Assembly: GCA_002706095.1 (NCBI GenBank)
Contig: PAJP01000008.1
Location: 62,001-126,000 of the forward strand
DNA: 64,000 nucleotides
Reading direction: 5' to 3'
From: Methylophaga sp.
Lineage (GTDB): Bacteria > Pseudomonadota > Gammaproteobacteria > Nitrosococcales > Methylophagaceae
Both the position numbers and the translations under genes were made by a program. Below, one piece after another: positions 40,030 through 47,662 of this stretch. How positions within the stretch are numbered: position 1 is the stretch's first letter; each line of letters starts with the position of its first letter. A model generated the notes under the pieces. It saw only the letters and a list, made by a program, of their open reading frames with translations. It did no database searches and was not told the origin of the DNA.

Positions 40030-40085
40030 TAAAGATAGTAGATAAAGGATAGTAAAGTGTTAAAGATATTCTAAATAAATGTTAA
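40030..40085 (-). promoter_or_regulatory. promoter with boxes at offsets 20, 31 and 42
   Basis: -7 box TATCTTTA (40030-40037); TTAACA at 40058-40063, TTAGAA at 40069-40074, TTAACA at 40080-40085. Three boxes, 11 bp apart. Confidence 0.6.
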
Positions 40086-40375
40086 AAAATCGCCACATAA
40101 AAACAACAGTAAAACAAACAGACTTAATATAAAGACTTATAACAAACAATAATAGAATAAACCATATAAGACTACCAAACAAAACAAAAACAAGATTAAA
40201 ACCTATTTAAAATAAGAAACAAGGCTATAAATAGAATATGTATAGAATCAAGGATAGTAATATAAGAGTGATAAAACCACTTTTTACCACTTTTTACCAC
40301 TTATTAACGGGTTGGATTGGGTTATCCATACCCTACCAATCACGTGTTAACCCCCATAAACACTAGGAAAAACGA
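40086..40375. other. A-rich non-coding region with three tandem 10-mers: candidate origin
   Basis: No credible gene in about 430 bp. 40090-40260 is A/C-rich on the plus strand. At 40277-40306 the 10-mer CCACTTTTTA occurs twice exactly and once as CCACTTATTA, in tandem. Such iterons beside AT-rich DNA fit a replication origin or a multi-site operator. Confidence 0.4.
40277..40306. repeat. three tandem 10-bp repeats
   Basis: CCACTTTTTA, CCACTTTTTA, CCACTTATTA in perfect register, about one helical turn each. Confidence 0.75.
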
Positions 40376-40408
40376 AAAAACCCCGCTAAAAATTAATTTA
40401 ACAGGGTG
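40375..40408 (-). terminator. intrinsic terminator
   Basis: On the minus strand ACCCTGTT pairs with AGCGGGGT (two G-U), then TTTTTTCG. It follows the gene ending at 40515. Confidence 0.6.
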
Positions 40409-40500
40409 CTTGCTTTTACTACTTATGTATTTATAGGGTTATTACTACCTTTTAATACCTTTTGAGTTATTTTTGTGTCGTGTTATTATTAAATAGTGGC

Positions 40501-40513
40501 TATTCTAACGACA
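40501..40513. repeat. 13-bp direct repeat, copy 1
   Basis: TATTCTAACGACA, identical to 40730-40742; the two copies flank the 65-residue HTH gene. Candidate operator. Confidence 0.6.
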
Positions 40514-40514
40514 T

Positions 40515-40712
40515 TTAGTGTATTTCTTCGCTTTTTATGGTGTAAAAGATGTACTTTTCTGTTTCGTATGTAGTATTTCTATCTAATGTACGTACTGAGA
40601 CACCCATTTTTTCCGCTGCTTTGGTTTTAAAGCGGTAAATTATTGCTTTTTGGTCTGTTTTATCTATTAAAACGTAGTTTAGCCATTCCCTTTTTAGCTT
40701 TTTATGTCGCAT
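40515..40712 (-). CDS. small HTH protein
   Basis: 65 residues, basic. 'KAAEKMGVSVRTLDRNTTY' looks like a helix-turn-helix. Flanked by identical 13-bp repeats, one overlapping its promoter -7 box, so it may regulate itself. Short for a repressor, and the assignment is by pattern. Confidence 0.5.
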   Translation of the reverse strand: MRHKKLKREWLNYVLIDKTDQKAIIYRFKTKAAEKMGVSVRTLDRNTTYETEKYIFYTIKSEEIH

Positions 40713-40729
40713 TTCTTTTGATTATTGTA

Positions 40730-40742
40730 TATTCTAACGACA
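40730..40742. repeat. 13-bp direct repeat, copy 2
   Basis: TATTCTAACGACA; the last two bases enter the -7 box of the 40515-40712 gene. Confidence 0.6.
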
Positions 40743-40772
40743 AAAGTACTATTTTACTCTCAATAAACCAAC
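40741..40772 (-). promoter_or_regulatory. Bacteroidetes-type promoter
   Basis: -7 box TACTTTTG (40741-40748), TTG 20 bp upstream (about 40769-40772). Drives 40515-40712. Confidence 0.5.
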
Positions 40773-40782
40773 TATCTAAAAT

Positions 40783-40819
40783 AAAAAAAGCCCAGCATAA
40801 GTTAATATACTAGGCTTTT
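40783..40819 (-). terminator. intrinsic terminator
   Basis: AAAAGCCCAG (40786-40795) pairs with CTAGGCTTTT (40810-40819); TTTTTTT follows on the minus strand. It ends the 40.8-41.3 kb unit. Confidence 0.7.
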
Positions 40820-40841
40820 GGGTTATTGTTGCTTTGTTGTT

Positions 40842-41159
40842 TTACAGTTGTTTTAAGGCTTTATTTATTGCGGTCTCTATATTACTATCGTTAGTATTAT
40901 TTGGATATAATTCAAAATTAAATTCTGGTACTTCAAAATCTTTGCCCTCATTACGTACTAAATCACCGTTAACTAAACTATACTTTTTATATAATTTACC
41001 GTTGTTTGTTATTAGTCTGTTATGTTTTTGCCCGTCGCTAAACTGCTGAAAAACTAAAAAATGCAAATTATTAGGGTTTAAATCTTTTAGGCTGATAAAG
41101 TTATTAAGGTTTTTTAGTACCTCAACTAATACGTTAAACTGCTTTATAGGATATTTCAT
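40842..41159 (-). CDS. hypothetical protein
   Basis: 105 residues; 'VEVLKNLNNFISLKDLNPNN', 'KLYKKYSLVNGDLVRNEGKD'. Ended by a terminator at 40783-40819. Function unknown. Confidence 0.6.
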   Translation of the reverse strand: MKYPIKQFNVLVEVLKNLNNFISLKDLNPNNLHFLVFQQFSDGQKHNRLITNNGKLYKKYSLVNGDLVRNEGKDFEVPEFNFELYPNNTNDSNIETAINKALKQL

Positions 41160-41228
41160 AACTATATAAAAATTTTAATAAGTGAATAAATAACGGTTTT
41201 ATAGGCTGACCGTAAACCTTTGTTAATG

Positions 41229-41345
41229 TTATAGATTAGCCCTATATGATTTATAAGACTCAACCCATTCAGAATGTACGATGCAATCATTGTTTAAAGT
41301 GTCGTGATACCATCCGTTTTTGTAATGTATTAAATTAGTAGCCAT
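41229..41345 (-). CDS. 38-residue peptide
   Basis: MATNLIHYKNGWYHDTLNND then a short helix. Own promoter at 41381. Function unknown. Confidence 0.45.
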   Translation of the reverse strand: MATNLIHYKNGWYHDTLNNDCIVHSEWVESYKSYRANL

Positions 41346-41380
41346 AAGTGTTTTAAATGATTAATTAATTTCTTTGATAA

Positions 41381-41425
41381 CAAAGATCGCCTAAATAACA
41401 CAGTAAAATCATAAAATATTGTTAA
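41381..41425 (-). promoter_or_regulatory. promoter with TTAACA at offset 31
   Basis: -7 box GATCTTTG (41381-41388), TTAACA at 41420-41425. Drives 41229-41345. Confidence 0.45.
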
Positions 41426-41882
41426 AATTTAAAAGGCCGCAATTAAAACAGAAAATAATAAAATTAATAAATATAGATATAAAATAGATTAACAAATAAA
41501 TAACAAATATAAACTCCTCTAAAAACGATCTTATAAGCTAAGCATAAATACAAGCTAACAAGAGAATAAATAACCTCAGCTAAAAGCATTTTAAGCGTTT
41601 CTAAGCGTGTCAAATTAACTTTTGGTATGTTGATGTGGGGGTATGAAAGAAAGTGTCTTAGGATTGGGGTTTTGTTTAGAATGACCCCCTTAAATAAAAT
41701 ACGCACAATAAAAATTGAAAACACGTATAATGATTTTTTTAAATAGCCTGTCAAACACACACGATTATTTTTTAAAATAACTACCTCATAAAAATATTTT
41801 TAAAGAATCAAGTAGGGGGGTATCTTATTTATGTAGGGGTACGTTTATGGTAGCACCCCTGTTATTTGTAAGAATCTATTTT
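41426..41882. other. poorly coding region
   Basis: About 450 bp between two gene blocks. A 98-codon minus-strand frame (41464-41760) exists but is biased to I/L/Y/F and lacks any promoter or overlap pattern, so it is probably chance. Holds an inverted repeat AGGGGT/ACCCCT (41835-41860) and GGGGT/ACCCC at about 41656-41687. Confidence 0.5.
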
Positions 41883-42077
41883 TTATAAATCGCCGTGGGA
41901 CTCAAGCATCTTTTCTAATCTTTTCTGTTCTTGCTCAGTTGCTACCTTGACCCATTCTTTTACTTCTCTGACGTTTAATTCTTCTTGGTTCTCGCTTGAA
42001 TCATTTGGGCACAGATCATTATAATCAAAGATATGTCCACAATCATTGCATCTGTAATATGTTCCTGTAAAATCCAT
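41883..42077 (-). CDS. zinc-ribbon-type small protein (64 aa)
   Basis: From ATG 42077: MDFTGTYYRCNDCGHIFDYN, then 'KEWVKVATEQEQKRLEKML'. The CxxC pair and helix suggest a zinc-ribbon plus coiled coil. An upstream TTG frame start overlaps the promoter and is unlikely. Confidence 0.6.
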   Translation of the reverse strand: MDFTGTYYRCNDCGHIFDYNDLCPNDSSENQEELNVREVKEWVKVATEQEQKRLEKMLESHGDL

Positions 42078-42092
42078 TATTTTTATTTTTTG

Positions 42093-42137
42093 CAAATATA
42101 CGCTTATTTTTATATCTGTCTGTTAATAATATGTTAT
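42093..42137 (-). promoter_or_regulatory. promoter with TTAACA and ATAACA boxes
   Basis: -7 box TATATTTG (42093-42100); TTAACA at 42121-42126, ATAACA at 42132-42137. Drives 41883-42077. Confidence 0.55.
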
Positions 42138-42157
42138 ATTCGGATATGGGATATTAA

Positions 42158-42190
42158 ATAAAAAACCCTCCTGGTTTAAGGGGGGTAAAA
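42158..42190 (-). terminator. intrinsic terminator
   Basis: On the minus strand ACCCCCC pairs with GGAGGGT, then TTTTTT. It ends the 42.2-43.9 kb unit. Confidence 0.65.
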
Positions 42191-42228
42191 AATCTATGGA
42201 GACCTATTCCTGATTTTATTTATGTAGA

Positions 42229-42417
42229 TTATTCATATCCTAATTCCTTTAATAATTTTTCTGTTGTGGTCTCTTCTGTATAGTTATCTAAGCGTTTTTT
42301 AATCTCTAACTCGATTAATTCTATAGTTTCTATTATCATACTGTCTTCTACTAGAGTATCTGATTCTAACTTTCCGTTTATAAATGTTTTTACTTTATGT
42401 TTTCTTTTGCCGCCCAC
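42229..42417 (-). CDS. small hypothetical protein
   Basis: 62 residues from a GTG; basic N-terminus, then acidic helices ('IIETIELIELEIKKRLDNY'). Function unknown. Confidence 0.5.
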   Translation of the reverse strand: MGGKRKHKVKTFINGKLESDTLVEDSMIIETIELIELEIKKRLDNYTEETTTEKLLKELGYE

Positions 42418-42494
42418 ATGCTTTCTACTCTAACGTTTAGCTCTAACTGTATCTCTACTTTATTTCCTTTATAGTCTACCTCTTTTTTCATCAT
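42390..42494 (-). CDS. 34-residue peptide
   Basis: MMKKEVDYKGNKVEIQLELN then VRVESMWAAKENIK. Start overlaps the upstream stop (ATGATGA). Function unknown. Confidence 0.45.
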   Translation of the reverse strand: MMKKEVDYKGNKVEIQLELNVRVESMWAAKENIK

Positions 42495-42802
42495 CCTATC
42501 TTATGTACTGTATTTTCTAGTTCTTGGTCTATGCAACCTAAATTGTTGTATATGTTTTCTACTACTTCTAATAGTTGTTCTATTAATGTTTTATGCGTCG
42601 ATTCTACTTCGTTAATCGTACCTGGTAGTTTTGTTCCGACAGGGTCTTGTGTATTATCTAGTTTGTCATTTATTAAACGTGATTTTCTCTTAACATCGTG
42701 AGAATATTCCCCTACTTCTTGTAATCTGTGTAGGCATTCTGTTAGAGTTCTAGTTTTTTCGTAAGATGATGCTTTTTCTATCTTGTGCTCGTAATTTTCC
42801 AT
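42491..42802 (-). CDS. coiled-coil hypothetical protein
   Basis: 103 residues, almost all helical with heptad leucines ('KTLIEQLLEVVENIYNNLGC'). Function unknown. Confidence 0.6.
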   Translation of the reverse strand: MENYEHKIEKASSYEKTRTLTECLHRLQEVGEYSHDVKRKSRLINDKLDNTQDPVGTKLPGTINEVESTHKTLIEQLLEVVENIYNNLGCIDQELENTVHKIG

Positions 42803-42831
42803 TTTTATTTATAATTTACCTATTAATTTTA

Positions 42832-43119
42832 TTATCTAATTTTATCAAATGTTTTTCCTGATTCTGTCATTATGTAGTTGTATTGGTTCTTATATATTGG
42901 TATAAGCTTTCCTTCTTCTGTTGATATAAATGCTAAACAGTTTTTTGTAAATTTTGTTGCGTTTTCATCTAGGTCGGCGACGTGATTAGCGTTAAAATGT
43001 GCCTCATAATGTAATTTAAACTCGTCATAACTGACTTCCCTATGGATAACATTATAACTGTTTCCTAAGCTAGTGTTCGATTCTAAATTGTCTGTGGTAA
43101 TCTTTCTTAATGTATACAT
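42832..43119 (-). CDS. hypothetical protein
   Basis: 95 residues; 'EVSYDEFKLHYEAHFNANHV', 'KNCLAFISTEEGKLIPIY'. Function unknown. Confidence 0.6.
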   Translation of the reverse strand: MYTLRKITTDNLESNTSLGNSYNVIHREVSYDEFKLHYEAHFNANHVADLDENATKFTKNCLAFISTEEGKLIPIYKNQYNYIMTESGKTFDKIR

Positions 43120-43175
43120 ATCTCTCTGTTTTTATATTTTATTTAGGTTATATTTTGTTTTATTACTTGTTTGGG

Positions 43176-43787
43176 TTATAATTTACTGTATAATTCACTT
43201 ATTTCTTGATGTTTTAATTTTATTTGTGCTTCTATGTCTTGTTTTCTTTTTTGTTCTTTTTTATAGGCGGCGATTTCCTCGTTTGTAGAATATCTGTAAG
43301 CTGTCATATCATCTTCGCTAACACCATCATAAGCTGAGGGTGTTTCAAACTGAAAATACTCATACTTCTCTTTATACTTCCCCAACTGAATAACAGAATC
43401 TTCTTTATGGTTGTACCCTATCATATTTGTATAGTATTCAAAGAACTTTTCACCTTTAACAGGAGCTTCTACTCTAAACTTGGTTAAATACACCCCCTCT
43501 TTTAAATCTGAGAAATCTTGTATCGCAAGAGGCATTTGAAAATAATCTTTATAAAGTTTTTCTGATTCGCTCCAACCTTGGATTTGGTATTTAAACTTTT
43601 CTCTTAGTTTTTTAATTACAGCCGCCATTAAATTTCTTTCACCACTCCCTTTCTTAAAATCTTTGTAGTAGGAAATGCCTATTTTAATAATTCTGCTGCA
43701 ATGTCCTCTATTTACAACTTCTGCTTTATCAGCTAAAATCTTTTTTAGGCCTAAAAAGTTTTTTATTCTCCAATACAACCTTCTCAT
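43176..43787 (-). CDS. hypothetical protein, C-terminal coiled coil
   Basis: 203 residues; basic N-terminal helix, then 'VYLTKFRVEAPVKGEKFFEY' strands, and a K/E coiled-coil end (about 170-203). Shares overlap with 43784-43945. Function unknown. Confidence 0.6.
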   Translation of the reverse strand: MRRLYWRIKNFLGLKKILADKAEVVNRGHCSRIIKIGISYYKDFKKGSGERNLMAAVIKKLREKFKYQIQGWSESEKLYKDYFQMPLAIQDFSDLKEGVYLTKFRVEAPVKGEKFFEYYTNMIGYNHKEDSVIQLGKYKEKYEYFQFETPSAYDGVSEDDMTAYRYSTNEEIAAYKKEQKRKQDIEAQIKLKHQEISELYSKL

Positions 43788-43945
43788 AGTTCTTCTCCGT
43801 ATAAATCTACCTCAACTAATCTACCTGCTACAGTAAAGTCATAATGTTTTGATAGTGTAATTAAATCTTTTTCAAAATCTTCTATTTCTTCTTGCGTTGC
43901 TTTTGTCGGGCAACTTATTACGTGCTTTAATTTAAAATATCTCAT
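43784..43945 (-). CDS. small hypothetical protein (53 aa)
   Basis: MRYFKLKHVISCPTKATQEE, then a helix and 'DFTVAGRLVEVDLYGEEL'. A beta-alpha-beta pattern; the stop overlaps the next start. Function unknown. Confidence 0.55.
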   Translation of the reverse strand: MRYFKLKHVISCPTKATQEEIEDFEKDLITLSKHYDFTVAGRLVEVDLYGEEL

Positions 43946-43946
43946 T

Positions 43947-44327
43947 TTATTTCCATTTTATTCTTAACTTCGGGGTATAGCCTTCCTCACCCTTGTAATC
44001 TTCTTTGCTTATAAAATAAGGCTTATTTTCATCAGACCAATAACCGTAGACTTCCCTGTCTTCCCAAATAATTAAGTTTTGACTCTTCATCTTGTATATA
44101 TCATCCCTTATACTATAAATATTAGGGTTATAAACACCGCTCTTTAGTTCTTCTCCATATAACGTAGAGAAATTTGCAACTTCATAAATAGGCTCTTTGT
44201 AAGTAATACCTCCATTCCACCAATAAGCATCCTGTATTAGGTTACTACCTATTCTCACTCTTTCCTCTAACTCTATACGCTTGGTAACACCACTTATATC
44301 TGCTAACCATTTTATAAAATTTCTCAT
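43947..44327 (-). CDS. hypothetical protein
   Basis: 126 residues, aromatic; 'DAYWWNGGITYKEPIYEVAN'. In a run of five genes joined by 4-bp overlaps. Function unknown. Confidence 0.6.
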   Translation of the reverse strand: MRNFIKWLADISGVTKRIELEERVRIGSNLIQDAYWWNGGITYKEPIYEVANFSTLYGEELKSGVYNPNIYSIRDDIYKMKSQNLIIWEDREVYGYWSDENKPYFISKEDYKGEEGYTPKLRIKWK

Positions 44328-44665
44328 TTTAGTAACTGTTCTAACACTTCTTTTCTCTTTTTATTATACTCTTCCTTAGTTATTTTCTCACCCTTCTCAC
44401 CTATCATATAATTCTCAACATCCCATAACAAATCTAAGCTAGTATCCTCATATTTTCTAGATATAATACCCCATTTTTCATCCTCAGTAAATAAAGTTTC
44501 TGCTTCAATGCTATACCAATCTAAATTATGACTCTCTTTTAATTTTATAATGACTTTTTGATATCTAATGTCTTCATCATAATCTATTAAATTGAAGTAA
44601 TATTCTCCATCTTCAATCTTGTGTTCTACAACTTTATTTATTGTCTCTGTTCTTTCTATTATCAT
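44324..44665 (-). CDS. hypothetical protein
   Basis: 113 residues; acidic beta part then a basic helix ('TKEEYNKKRKEVLEQLLK'). ATGA overlaps on both sides. Function unknown. Confidence 0.6.
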   Translation of the reverse strand: MIIERTETINKVVEHKIEDGEYYFNLIDYDEDIRYQKVIIKLKESHNLDWYSIEAETLFTEDEKWGIISRKYEDTSLDLLWDVENYMIGEKGEKITKEEYNKKRKEVLEQLLK

Positions 44666-45006
44666 TCTAATATTTTTAGGCTGTTTATAATATTCTCTAA
44701 TTCATATTCATACTGTATACAAGTAACATAACCACCGTTAATAAAAACTTCCATAGCAACTTCATCCCAATTATTATCTTCTAACTTTAACAAAAGAGGT
44801 TTAAGATAAAACTCATTAGAAAACATATGTTTAAATCCTAAATTCTTAAGTGTATTTTTAGTTATCTGAGGTAAGTCTAGTATTACCTCATCTACTTCAA
44901 AATCGTCGCTCAATAATTGAAAAAATTCATAATCAACTGCATATTGTTTGTTATCGTAACCTATATATTTAGTACCTAGTCTTAAATCTTTTAACTCTAC
45001 TTTCAT
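44662..45006 (-). CDS. hypothetical protein
   Basis: 114 residues; 'LRLGTKYIGYDNKQYAVDYE' and an acidic middle. ATGA overlaps. Function unknown. Confidence 0.6.
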   Translation of the reverse strand: MKVELKDLRLGTKYIGYDNKQYAVDYEFFQLLSDDFEVDEVILDLPQITKNTLKNLGFKHMFSNEFYLKPLLLKLEDNNWDEVAMEVFINGGYVTCIQYEYELENIINSLKILE

Positions 45007-45254
45007 TCTAAAATTAAATTTATTGTTTTTCCACTACTCACTTTAACCGAGCATTTTGTTTTACCTCGCTCTCTCATCTTATTTACTGCGTCAAATACCA
45101 CTTTCTGATCTTCTTTTGGTAAATCCAAAAACTCATACGCTATTATCGGGTCGGGATATATAACATTTCTTTGGTAAGATTGTAACACCCACTCAAAACA
45201 GTTGTTAAACATATCTATTGTGTCAAAAAATCCTTGTATTAGTCTCTTTTTCAA
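45003..45254 (-). CDS. small hypothetical protein
   Basis: 83 residues; 'YEFLDLPKEDQKVVFDAVNK' then 'RGKTKCSVKVSSGKTINLIL'. ATGA overlaps. Function unknown. Confidence 0.6.
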   Translation of the reverse strand: MKKRLIQGFFDTIDMFNNCFEWVLQSYQRNVIYPDPIIAYEFLDLPKEDQKVVFDAVNKMRERGKTKCSVKVSSGKTINLILE

Positions 45255-45445
45255 TTTCCCTGCCCTGTATATCCGTTATAAAGGTCATTATACTCCCAAC
45301 ATTCTACTTCTACATCTAAAAAAGTACCTGTTCTACTGTCTCTCCAACGCAAATTACAATTTTCATCGTCATCTCTAAATAAAAACCGTTGTGAACCATC
45401 TTCTAATGTGGCGATTATATCTTTTCTGTTTTGTGGTAATTCCAT
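45251..45445 (-). CDS. small hypothetical protein
   Basis: 64 residues, 'RDDDENCNLRWRDSRTGTFL'. Directly after the methyltransferase, one base away. Function unknown. Confidence 0.6.
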   Translation of the reverse strand: MELPQNRKDIIATLEDGSQRFLFRDDDENCNLRWRDSRTGTFLDVEVECWEYNDLYNGYTGQGN

Positions 45446-46417
45446 TTACTTTAAATGTTTATAAAATTCTACTATTACATCTACTGTCCAACCATTTCCG
45501 ATCATTTTAAACCTCTGTGTGTAACTTACTCCCTCTGTGTAATTGTCAGATAGGGTTTGTAGCCTTTCGCATTCAATGGGTGATAGTCTTCTACAATACT
45601 CTTCTATCACTCCATAAGGGACTCCTTTATACATATTTGCCGTAAGACAAGATGCTTTACCTTCTATCGGGTTAGAGTGATAAGTCCAACGAGGTTTACC
45701 GTTCCTCTCTCTGTTCATATAGTCAATAGCCTTATCTGATAATATAAGAGAGTCTTTCTGTACAGTTGTAAGTGCATTTGATTTTTCTGTGCCATTTAAC
45801 TCTAACCTTTGATAAGTACCCCCCTCTTTCTTATATCTACCTCTTTTAGCTGCTCCCCAATAAACTGTCTTATCTTCTACTATATCTTTTAAAAGTAATC
45901 CTTTATCTTCGGGTTCTACTACCCCTTCTATGTTTGTCCAATAAAATCTAGCCCTATTTTGTGCAGATACTAAATTACTGTTTATAAGATGCTTATTGAC
46001 TTTACCTAGTGCCTTTTCAGTATGAAATGTAATATACTCTTCAAATTCTCTCTTCATTCTTACGTTCTCCATAAGAAATTTAGCTTTTGGGTTGTGTTTT
46101 ATAACATTACTGATAATATCTAACATTGTCCAAAATAACATACCTCTTGGATCTCTATCTCCAAGCTGTTTTCCCGCTAAACTCCAACTTTGGCAAGGAA
46201 ATCCTCCTGATACTAGATCAATAGAACTCCAATCTATATCCCAATCCCTCCAATTAGTAACATCCCCTAATTGAATTGTGTTTGGATAATTTTTTTGAGC
46301 TATTTTTATTGCATATTTATCTATTTCGCTTGCAAAATAGTTGTCTACTTTTACTCCTGCTCTTTCTAAAGCTACTTGACCGCAACTCATCCCATCAAAG
46401 AGAGACAATACATTCAT
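45446..46417 (-). CDS. DNA (cytosine-5) methyltransferase
   Basis: 323 residues from ATG 46417 (an upstream in-frame start would run into the promoter). Motif I VLSLFDGMSCGQ (SAM binding), motif IV SGGFPCQSWS with catalytic C75, motif VI LMENV with E117, motif VIII 'SAQNRARFYW', motif X 'MIGNGWTVDVI'. All catalytic parts are present. No cognate restriction gene was seen, so it is an orphan methylase, probably protecting phage DNA or serving regulation. The recognition sequence cannot be predicted. Confidence 0.9.
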   Translation of the reverse strand: MNVLSLFDGMSCGQVALERAGVKVDNYFASEIDKYAIKIAQKNYPNTIQLGDVTNWRDWDIDWSSIDLVSGGFPCQSWSLAGKQLGDRDPRGMLFWTMLDIISNVIKHNPKAKFLMENVRMKREFEEYITFHTEKALGKVNKHLINSNLVSAQNRARFYWTNIEGVVEPEDKGLLLKDIVEDKTVYWGAAKRGRYKKEGGTYQRLELNGTEKSNALTTVQKDSLILSDKAIDYMNRERNGKPRWTYHSNPIEGKASCLTANMYKGVPYGVIEEYCRRLSPIECERLQTLSDNYTEGVSYTQRFKMIGNGWTVDVIVEFYKHLK

Positions 46418-46436
46418 AATTATTAGTTTATACCTG

Positions 46437-46478
46437 CAAATATAAAACAAAAAACCCAACTAAACTAATAATTGGGGT
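46437..46478 (-). promoter_or_regulatory. promoter of the methyltransferase, behind a terminator
   Basis: -7 box TATATTTG (46437-46444), 20 bp before the ATG. Upstream boxes are weak, being replaced by the terminator 46448-46478. Confidence 0.45.
46448..46478 (-). terminator. intrinsic terminator
   Basis: ACCCAA (46454-46459) pairs with TTGGGGT (46472-46478), TTTTTTG follows on the minus strand. It separates the 46.5-48.6 kb unit from the methyltransferase. Confidence 0.6.
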
Positions 46479-46494
46479 AATTTTAGCAGTTATT

Positions 46495-46671
46495 TTAGTA
46501 TTCTGTTTCTAAATAGCCATTTACTGCTTGATAAACTACATCTTCATCTAATAGCTGTAATAAACCATCTTCTCCGTAGTAAACTGTATCTCCTTCCATC
46601 CACTCTTCCGCTAAATCTTCAAGTGTTAAGTTTACAAAATCTCTATTTGTTATGTGATAAAATCTTCTCAT
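46495..46671 (-). CDS. small acidic hypothetical protein (58 aa)
   Basis: MRRFYHITNRDFVNLTLEDL, then 'DTVYYGEDGLLQLLDEDVVY'. Overlaps the upstream gene by 4 bp. Function unknown. Confidence 0.55.
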   Translation of the reverse strand: MRRFYHITNRDFVNLTLEDLAEEWMEGDTVYYGEDGLLQLLDEDVVYQAVNGYLETEY

Positions 46672-46862
46672 ACTACTGTTTTTTCTGTTGTTAGTTCATC
46701 TTCGTCGCAAAATACCTCTCTATCAAATCCTAACCCTATCATATAACCCCATTTTTCATCACTAGCAGAATAAGTAGCTCTTAAAACTATCCCCACTTCA
46801 GACTCAGGGGTTATATGAAACACTTTTTGATATTTGGTGAATTTTGGGTCTTTGATTACCAT
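46668..46862 (-). CDS. small hypothetical protein
   Basis: 64 residues; 'SEVGIVLRATYSASDEKWGY', beta-rich (SH3-like pattern). Function unknown. Confidence 0.6.
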   Translation of the reverse strand: MVIKDPKFTKYQKVFHITPESEVGIVLRATYSASDEKWGYMIGLGFDREVFCDEDELTTEKTVV

Positions 46863-46883
46863 TTTTGTACGTTTTTAAGCATA

Positions 46884-47207
46884 TTATTTTACTTGTGACC
46901 ACTGCTCAGGTGTAAAATATGCGTAAATTTGATGACTTTGAGCAATAACGTGATAATCTTCTCCTAACAAATCCTCTTCTGCGTGTCCATTAACGCTGTA
47001 CACTAAAATATCACCTACTTCTAGGTTTGGGACTTTCTCTTTTATGTTTTCTCCTATAATAAATACCTCTCCCGACACTAAATTACCTGTCGAAACTTGA
47101 TTTTCAGATTTTGCATCCTTTGGTATATAAATACCTGAGTCGGTTTTCTCTTTTCTTTTATGAGGCTTAACCCAAATTCTGTCTACACTATTAAATTTAC
47201 TCTTCAT
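46884..47207 (-). CDS. GroES-like (Cpn10) co-chaperonin
   Basis: 107 residues. The Cpn10 pattern is clear: 'DRIWVKPHKRKEKTDSGIYI' (start of the barrel and mobile-loop region), 'VSGEVFIIG', 'LEVGDILVYSVNGH', 'GEDYHVIAQSHQIYAYF'. Phages such as T4 (gp31) replace host GroES to fold their capsid protein; the same use is likely here. No GroEL was seen in this window, so it must work with host GroEL or a distal gene. Confidence 0.75.
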   Translation of the reverse strand: MKSKFNSVDRIWVKPHKRKEKTDSGIYIPKDAKSENQVSTGNLVSGEVFIIGENIKEKVPNLEVGDILVYSVNGHAEEDLLGEDYHVIAQSHQIYAYFTPEQWSQVK

Positions 47208-47382
47208 TTTTATAATCTTCTTTTGCGGCTTTTTGTGCCTCTAAATATTGTCTATTAAATTCTACTATGTCTTTTTCAAAATCCCCTGTCATATTATCAT
47301 ATTGTTGATTAAGCATACTCCAATCATTTAACATTTGATAAAGTTCAACGGCTTGTTTACTTATGTTATTTTTCTTTGACAT
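47197..47382 (-). CDS. small helical protein
   Basis: 61 residues, helical throughout; overlaps both neighbours. Function unknown. Confidence 0.55.
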   Translation of the reverse strand: MSKKNNISKQAVELYQMLNDWSMLNQQYDNMTGDFEKDIVEFNRQYLEAQKAAKEDYKNEE

Positions 47383-47662
47383 ACTCTAAAAGTTGTTCTT
47401 TTAAACTACTATATGATTCATTATCAACATCATCAGGAGTTCCACCTAAAGCAACAGTAATATTTTTATTATTAATGATAGCTTTTACACCGTAATTACC
47501 ATTAGAATAACTTACATAAGATAAGTAGGAGCAAGTTTTACCAAGCTCCCCTTTTAATTTATTTATATTCTGTTTGTGATACAGGGCTTTTATTTGCCAA
47601 GGTTGTTGTTGAGGTACATCTAAACCTGCTTTTCTTAAATCTACTATCTCTTGCTCCCCCAT
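47366..47662 (-). CDS. hypothetical protein
   Basis: 98 residues; 'NYGVKAIINNKNITVALGGT' strands then a helix. Function unknown. Confidence 0.6.
   Translation of the reverse strand: MGEQEIVDLRKAGLDVPQQQPWQIKALYHKQNINKLKGELGKTCSYLSYVSYSNGNYGVKAIINNKNITVALGGTPDDVDNESYSSLKEQLLEYVKEK

Noticed and set aside
41464..41760. 98-codon minus-strand frame
   Set aside because: Composition is almost all I, L, Y, F, V; no promoter, no overlap with neighbours and no recognisable domain. Kept only as part of the poorly coding region.
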